Below the pieces are notes generated by a model, which was given only the letters and a program-made list of their open reading frames with translations, was not told the origin of the DNA and did not search any database. Shown here one piece after another: positions 61,189 through 64,000 of a stretch of DNA of 64,000 bases. This stretch comes from Acipenser ruthenus. Taxonomy: Eukaryota; Chordata; Actinopteri; Acipenseriformes; Acipenseridae. Position 1 is the first letter of the stretch. Each line of letters opens with the position of its first letter. The position numbers and the translations under genes were made by a program. The stretch spans positions 516,001 to 580,000 of the forward strand of contig NC_081223.1 in the NCBI RefSeq assembly GCF_902713425.1. The letters are read 5' to 3'.

Positions 61189-61308
61189 AAGCTTACAGCA
61201 CCTGGTATTCCCAGGCGGTCTCCCATCCAAGTACTAACCAGGCCCGACCTTGCTTAGCTTCCGAGATCAGACGAGATCGGGCGTTCTCAAGGTGGTATGG
61301 CCGTAAGC
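61189..61308 (-). rRNA. 5S ribosomal RNA
   Basis: 120 nt, GCTTACGGCCATACCACC through GATCTCGTCTGATCTCGGAA and TTAGTACTTGGATGGGAGAC to CTGTAAGCTT: a full vertebrate 5S with the internal control region for TFIIIA. A TTTT terminator lies at 61190-61187. Helix II carries T19 and A59 where C19 and G59 are usual, a compensated pair. Single copy in this window, bordered by a (TGAA)n run. Confidence 0.95.
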
Positions 61309-61385
61309 GGAAAGCTGTGGTGGTTTAGTATGTTCCATAGTAACTAATACCGGAATACTGCTACACGAAAAAAGCATTGCTTAAA

Positions 61386-61434
61386 ATGAATGAATGAATG
61401 AATGAATGAATGAATGAATGAATGAATGAATGAA
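61386..61434. repeat. (TGAA)n microsatellite
   Basis: Tetranucleotide run about 80 bases upstream of the 5S start. Confidence 0.95.
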
Positions 61435-61439
61435 TACAT

Positions 61440-62842
61440 AAATATCGACATAAATGTATTTATTCCCATACGTATTTATTTATTCATTCCAATATTTACA
61501 TATTACTTTATTTATTTCGATAATTGCGGGTGGTCGGACAAACTTCAAACAAGATTCTCGTCTGTATTGTTCTTTCAGTAGCCTAAATACCAAATTTAAA
61601 CGACACCAAAACTGACCACGGGGTAAGAACAAATAAAAAACAAGAAACGCATGTGCACGGCCATAAAACGACACACACACGCACACGCACACGCACACCC
61701 TGAAAAGCAAACTTTATACTGAAGGGAAAATAAACACGCAAAGAAACAGAAATAAGCTCAAATTCAGATAAATCTAAATCATTCCTTGTGTCCTGACCCT
61801 GCCTTCTGACGACCCCCCACAAATCCACACACCGTTATTAAAACAGCCCATCTCAGTAGTATTGTGGAATGAATGGTAAAGGGCTAGATGTGTCATTGGA
61901 CTCCGCTGACGAGGGGCAGCAGTAGGTTTAGTGGTCATTTGTTTATGCTCGACAGATGATTTGGCCAGGAGGGACACAGACCTGCACTTGCTCAAGGCAG
62001 ACATATTTTTATCTTTGGAAACACTAGTATTAAAATATTGTATATGTACGAATCTTGCAAAATTAAAAAAGAAAAAAATATTAAATATCGGTAGTTCGAT
62101 ACAGCCTCTTCTCTTCTATACAATATTTTATATAATTCTATGCATTTCAGTGGGTAGTTCTAACCGCAAGTCAGACACACCTGAATTCTACCGGGTCTTT
62201 CCCCACCATCTTTTTTGTCAAATTATCTGGCCAATCAAATGTTCATTAAACATTTTAGACTCAAAGGTAACCAATCAGAAGCAAAGCATTCGTTCTGCCC
62301 CCAGAACAAGCTTGGTTTCCAAAAACTCAACTGAACCGGACGCATCATTTTAAAGTGCAAGTATTGCGGCGGGTTTGAGTTTTGAAGATTAGTAGCGGGT
62401 GAGTTGTTAACCATTTCATAAAATCCTGGATTTATATTGGTCAGTGATATAAGAACAAGCAATTAAAGTAATTGTGTGCTTTCGTAATATTACTAACCTG
62501 CAACTAAGCAAATGTAACAGTCTGGTGATTCAATGAACTGTAGCGCTTACTCGGTGGGAACCTTTGTTACAGGGAGATGGGGTCTGGTAGGAAGATGTTG
62601 GAGAGCGGGATTCTGGGAAGAGCTGAGTTCGTGGTACCGGATGTGTGATTTTCAATAAAGTGTGTTCATTTAGAAGTAATACACAGTGTGAGTCTGATCG
62701 TTTGTGGAAACCCCCCAATCTATAACACTGCTTGTACGAGAGCAGCCTGTTTCCTGTTTGTGTGTGAATACAACATGTAGTCAAATGTTTCCGCATTTTC
62801 TGAAACGTTAGTATAAACTACACGTTGACAATGTAATCCATG

Positions 62843-62919
<77 letters not shown>

Positions 62920-63240
62920 AATGGTTAACACGATTTCTGTTTCAGTGTTAAACCGAAAACTCGCCGAATTTGCAAGAGTGTTTTTGAATAGACGCATGCG
63001 CAATCAGTAATTTAAATTAAACATCTTCATGTTTTGTGGCGATTTAAAAGTGAAATCCACCTTAAGAGTCAGATCAGAATAATTCTGGTATTTTTAAGTC
63101 CACCTTAAATTCTGGAGTCTGAAAGTGAAATACAAATCCACTGCACTCGGGCGAGCGCTTTGACTGGGTGTGCCTGTCAGGAGCCCCCACTTAAACATCT
63201 TTGACAGTACTTATAATCTTTCTTTTTTTATTTTTGGCAG
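61440..63240. other. Intergenic DNA and possible upstream part of the KEE gene
   Basis: Contains (AC)n-like DNA at 61,670-61,700. A GC-containing stretch near 62,360-62,400 ends AGTAGCGG before GTGAGTTG and could be a non-coding first exon. (TA)n lies at 62,848-62,885 and (GT)n at 62,886-62,918. Confidence 0.4.
62848..62918. repeat. (TA)n-(GT)n compound microsatellite
   Basis: A TA run passing directly into a GT run. Confidence 0.95.
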
Positions 63241-63546
63241 CTACCGAGCAGAACCTCATTTGATACTGCGGACAGTTTAAAGATGGAATCAGTCCCGATT
63301 AAAGAGGAGCTTCCTGAACTTGAACTGGTCCCCATTAGACTGGAGTTCTCTGGACTGTCTTCCCTCCCCATTAAACAGAAGCTCTGTGAGATGCCATCTG
63401 ACAGCATCAAGTCGGAGGTGTCTGGGATTAAAGCTGAACGCAATGAATTGGAGATCTCCCAGACAGAAGAACCCCTTCCTGTGAATGAAGAGGTGCTGGA
63501 AATGGTGTGTATTACTAAACTGGAACCCCTCCAGAGACATATATAG
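63241..63546 (+). CDS. KEE-rich N-terminal exon of a zinc-finger-type gene (partial)
   Basis: The exon starts after TTTTTGGCAG at 63241; ATG is at 63283 and the frame runs 87 codons to TAG at 63544. It reads MESVPIKEELPELELVPI, SSLPIKQKL, SDSIKSEVSG, the repeated VPIKEEL-type acidic block that precedes the fingers in fish Krueppel-type proteins and is also seen in exon 2 of the gene at 38039-42019. The stop after QRHI may mean a short product, a missed donor or a decayed copy. Any finger exon would lie beyond the window. Confidence 0.6.
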   Translation, partial: LPSRTSFDTADSLKMESVPIKEELPELELVPIRLEFSGLSSLPIKQKLCEMPSDSIKSEVSGIKAERNELEISQTEEPLPVNEEVLEMVCITKLEPLQRHI

Positions 63547-63549
63547 AAC

Positions 63550-64000
63550 TATGTGTACTCTCTCGTGTTCTTATCATCACCCAAGATGATGGACCGAAAT
63601 CTCACTTGAACTCCGCTGATTGTAGCTCTAGATCTATCTATAGATATATATCTGTAGTTTTGACCGTAAAATAACAGAGTTAAGTGATCTTTAACAAAGA
63701 ACCCATGAACGTGACCACAACACCAGAATGGTGAAAATGTAGTCACAGCAGTTATGAGATTTTTTTTTAAAGAATTATTTATGGGTTGGTTATGTATGTC
63801 GGACTGACTATAAGATATATCTGTCAGAAGTTATCTACCAATAAATCTCTAGGCAAACGTATTCACCTGCATTGCTGTGTATACAAGCTGTATAGGTATT
63901 TTGTTCTAAGTGCTTTCAATGTATTTCACGCTAGTAATGTGAAACCATTTTTCTTTTCATTTGTGATCAGCAGGGATGCCCTGACAACATGTCTCAAAAC
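63550..64000. other. AT-rich DNA at window end
   Basis: No feature recognised. Confidence 0.5.

Noticed and set aside
61195-61308. Possibility that the 5S is a 5S-derived SINE3
   Set aside because: Sequence is full-length and ends at a TTTT terminator with no SINE body or LINE tail after it.

Overview
The window looks like the nuclear genome of a ray-finned fish. The evidence is fish-type L2 LINE 3' tails and V-SINE-like SINEs, a Tc1 transposon, a DIRS-type retroelement fossil, densely clustered and repeatedly duplicated tRNA genes, a ZPAX-type egg-coat gene, a replication-dependent histone cluster and Krueppel zinc-finger genes with the KEE-rich N-termini common in fish. A non-teleost such as a sturgeon or paddlefish would fit, but the sequence alone does not prove it. 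AT-rich intergenic DNA and microsatellites fill most of the space.

Layout: 1-1.1 kb is the 5' part of an L2 LINE (minus). 1.28-3.66 kb holds an LTR-like fossil and a decayed DD38E Tc1 transposon split by a SINE. 4-18.2 kb is a tRNA region (Lys, Phe, Asn, Trp, Ala, Glu, Leu, initiator Met). Its genes sit in cassettes copied in both orientations, together with two direct copies of a ~600-bp element that carries paired RFX X-boxes. 19.3-25.8 kb is a complete 22-exon ZPAX-like gene with one in-frame stop and one 1-base deletion. 7.2-7.7 kb and 28.4-28.8 kb are inverted copies of one sequence flanking this whole block. CR1 LINE fragments lie at 29-30 kb and 36.8-37.6 kb.

30.7-36.3 kb (minus) holds the most unusual gene. 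It has a TATA box, a signal peptide, repeated acidic propeptide exons and five tiny phase-1 exons. Together they encode a Tyr/Arg/His-rich C-terminus with six cysteines and no acidic residue. I do not recognise the family; the architecture is that of a secreted, charge-balanced antimicrobial-type precursor.

38-42 kb (minus) is a C2H2 zinc-finger gene in three exons. 43.5-44.4 kb holds further tRNA cassettes. 46.1-53.9 kb is a histone cluster: H2B, H4, H3, H2A and a second H4 on the minus strand, each with a 3' stem-loop, plus a broken H1 on the plus strand. A Ser-like tRNA relic lies between H2A and the second H4. At 55 kb is the last exon of an unrecognised Gly/Ala/Ser-rich protein gene. 57.1-58.9 kb is the front part of a DIRS-like fossil. 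One 5S rRNA gene lies at 61.2 kb, and the window ends with the first coding exon of another KEE-rich zinc-finger-type gene.

The 5S, tRNA and histone genes are the cell's bulk RNA/chromatin supply. The egg-coat, secreted-peptide and zinc-finger genes show no obvious functional link to them or to one another.
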